Of a stretch of 36,447 nucleotides of DNA, positions 36,413 through 36,447 are shown piece by piece (positions within the stretch are counted from its first letter, which is position 1; each line of letters opens with the position of its first letter). The notes under the pieces are model-generated. The model did no database searches and was not told the DNA's origin. It saw nothing but the letters and a program-made list of their open reading frames with translations. Both the position numbers and the translations under genes were made by a program. This DNA comes from an uncultured Bacteroidales bacterium (GTDB lineage Bacteria; Bacteroidota; Bacteroidia; Bacteroidales; Paludibacteraceae), in NCBI GenBank assembly GCA_945827635.1, contig CALZOG010000012.1:1-36447 (forward strand), given 5' to 3'.

Positions 36413-36447
36413 GCTCGTGTCAATGAGCCCTCCATGGAGGAGTGGAT

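Overview
This is a Bacteroidales-like chromosomal window. The inference rests on the Bat aerotolerance operon, DUF6913/DUF5686-type genes and several TTG-N20-TAnnTTTG promoters. The left edge carries a type II restriction-modification pair: a partial m5C methyltransferase and a PD-(D/E)XK endonuclease that looks like the BsaWI/CCGG family. Next come dapA, nadK, fmt, an HD-domain protein, an esterase, and the operon moxR-DUF58-(DUF4381-like)-batA-batB/C fusion-batD-batE. These are followed by a GT4 glycosyltransferase, a small DMT transporter, a DUF5686 outer-membrane protein, an outer-membrane barrel candidate and mntP. On the minus strand are kbl, folC, dnaE, a MATE exporter and fabD. Two tandem GH13 lipoproteins, ettA (minus) and an orphan ORF complete the window. 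No tRNA, rRNA, CRISPR array or transposase was recognised. The most interesting signals are non-coding or repeat-based. (1) Short tandem repeats with 7-8 bp units sit right before start codons; for dnaE and fabD they fill essentially the whole predicted 5' leader between a consensus promoter and the ATG. (2) Stop-free heptamer arrays are embedded in frame inside MATE and folC. (3) A 50-bp 'CGAT ladder' element (11-bp period plus a GAACGGAACG tail) occurs three times in the same orientation, and two copies bracket dnaE. All similarity calls are by eye; no searches were run.
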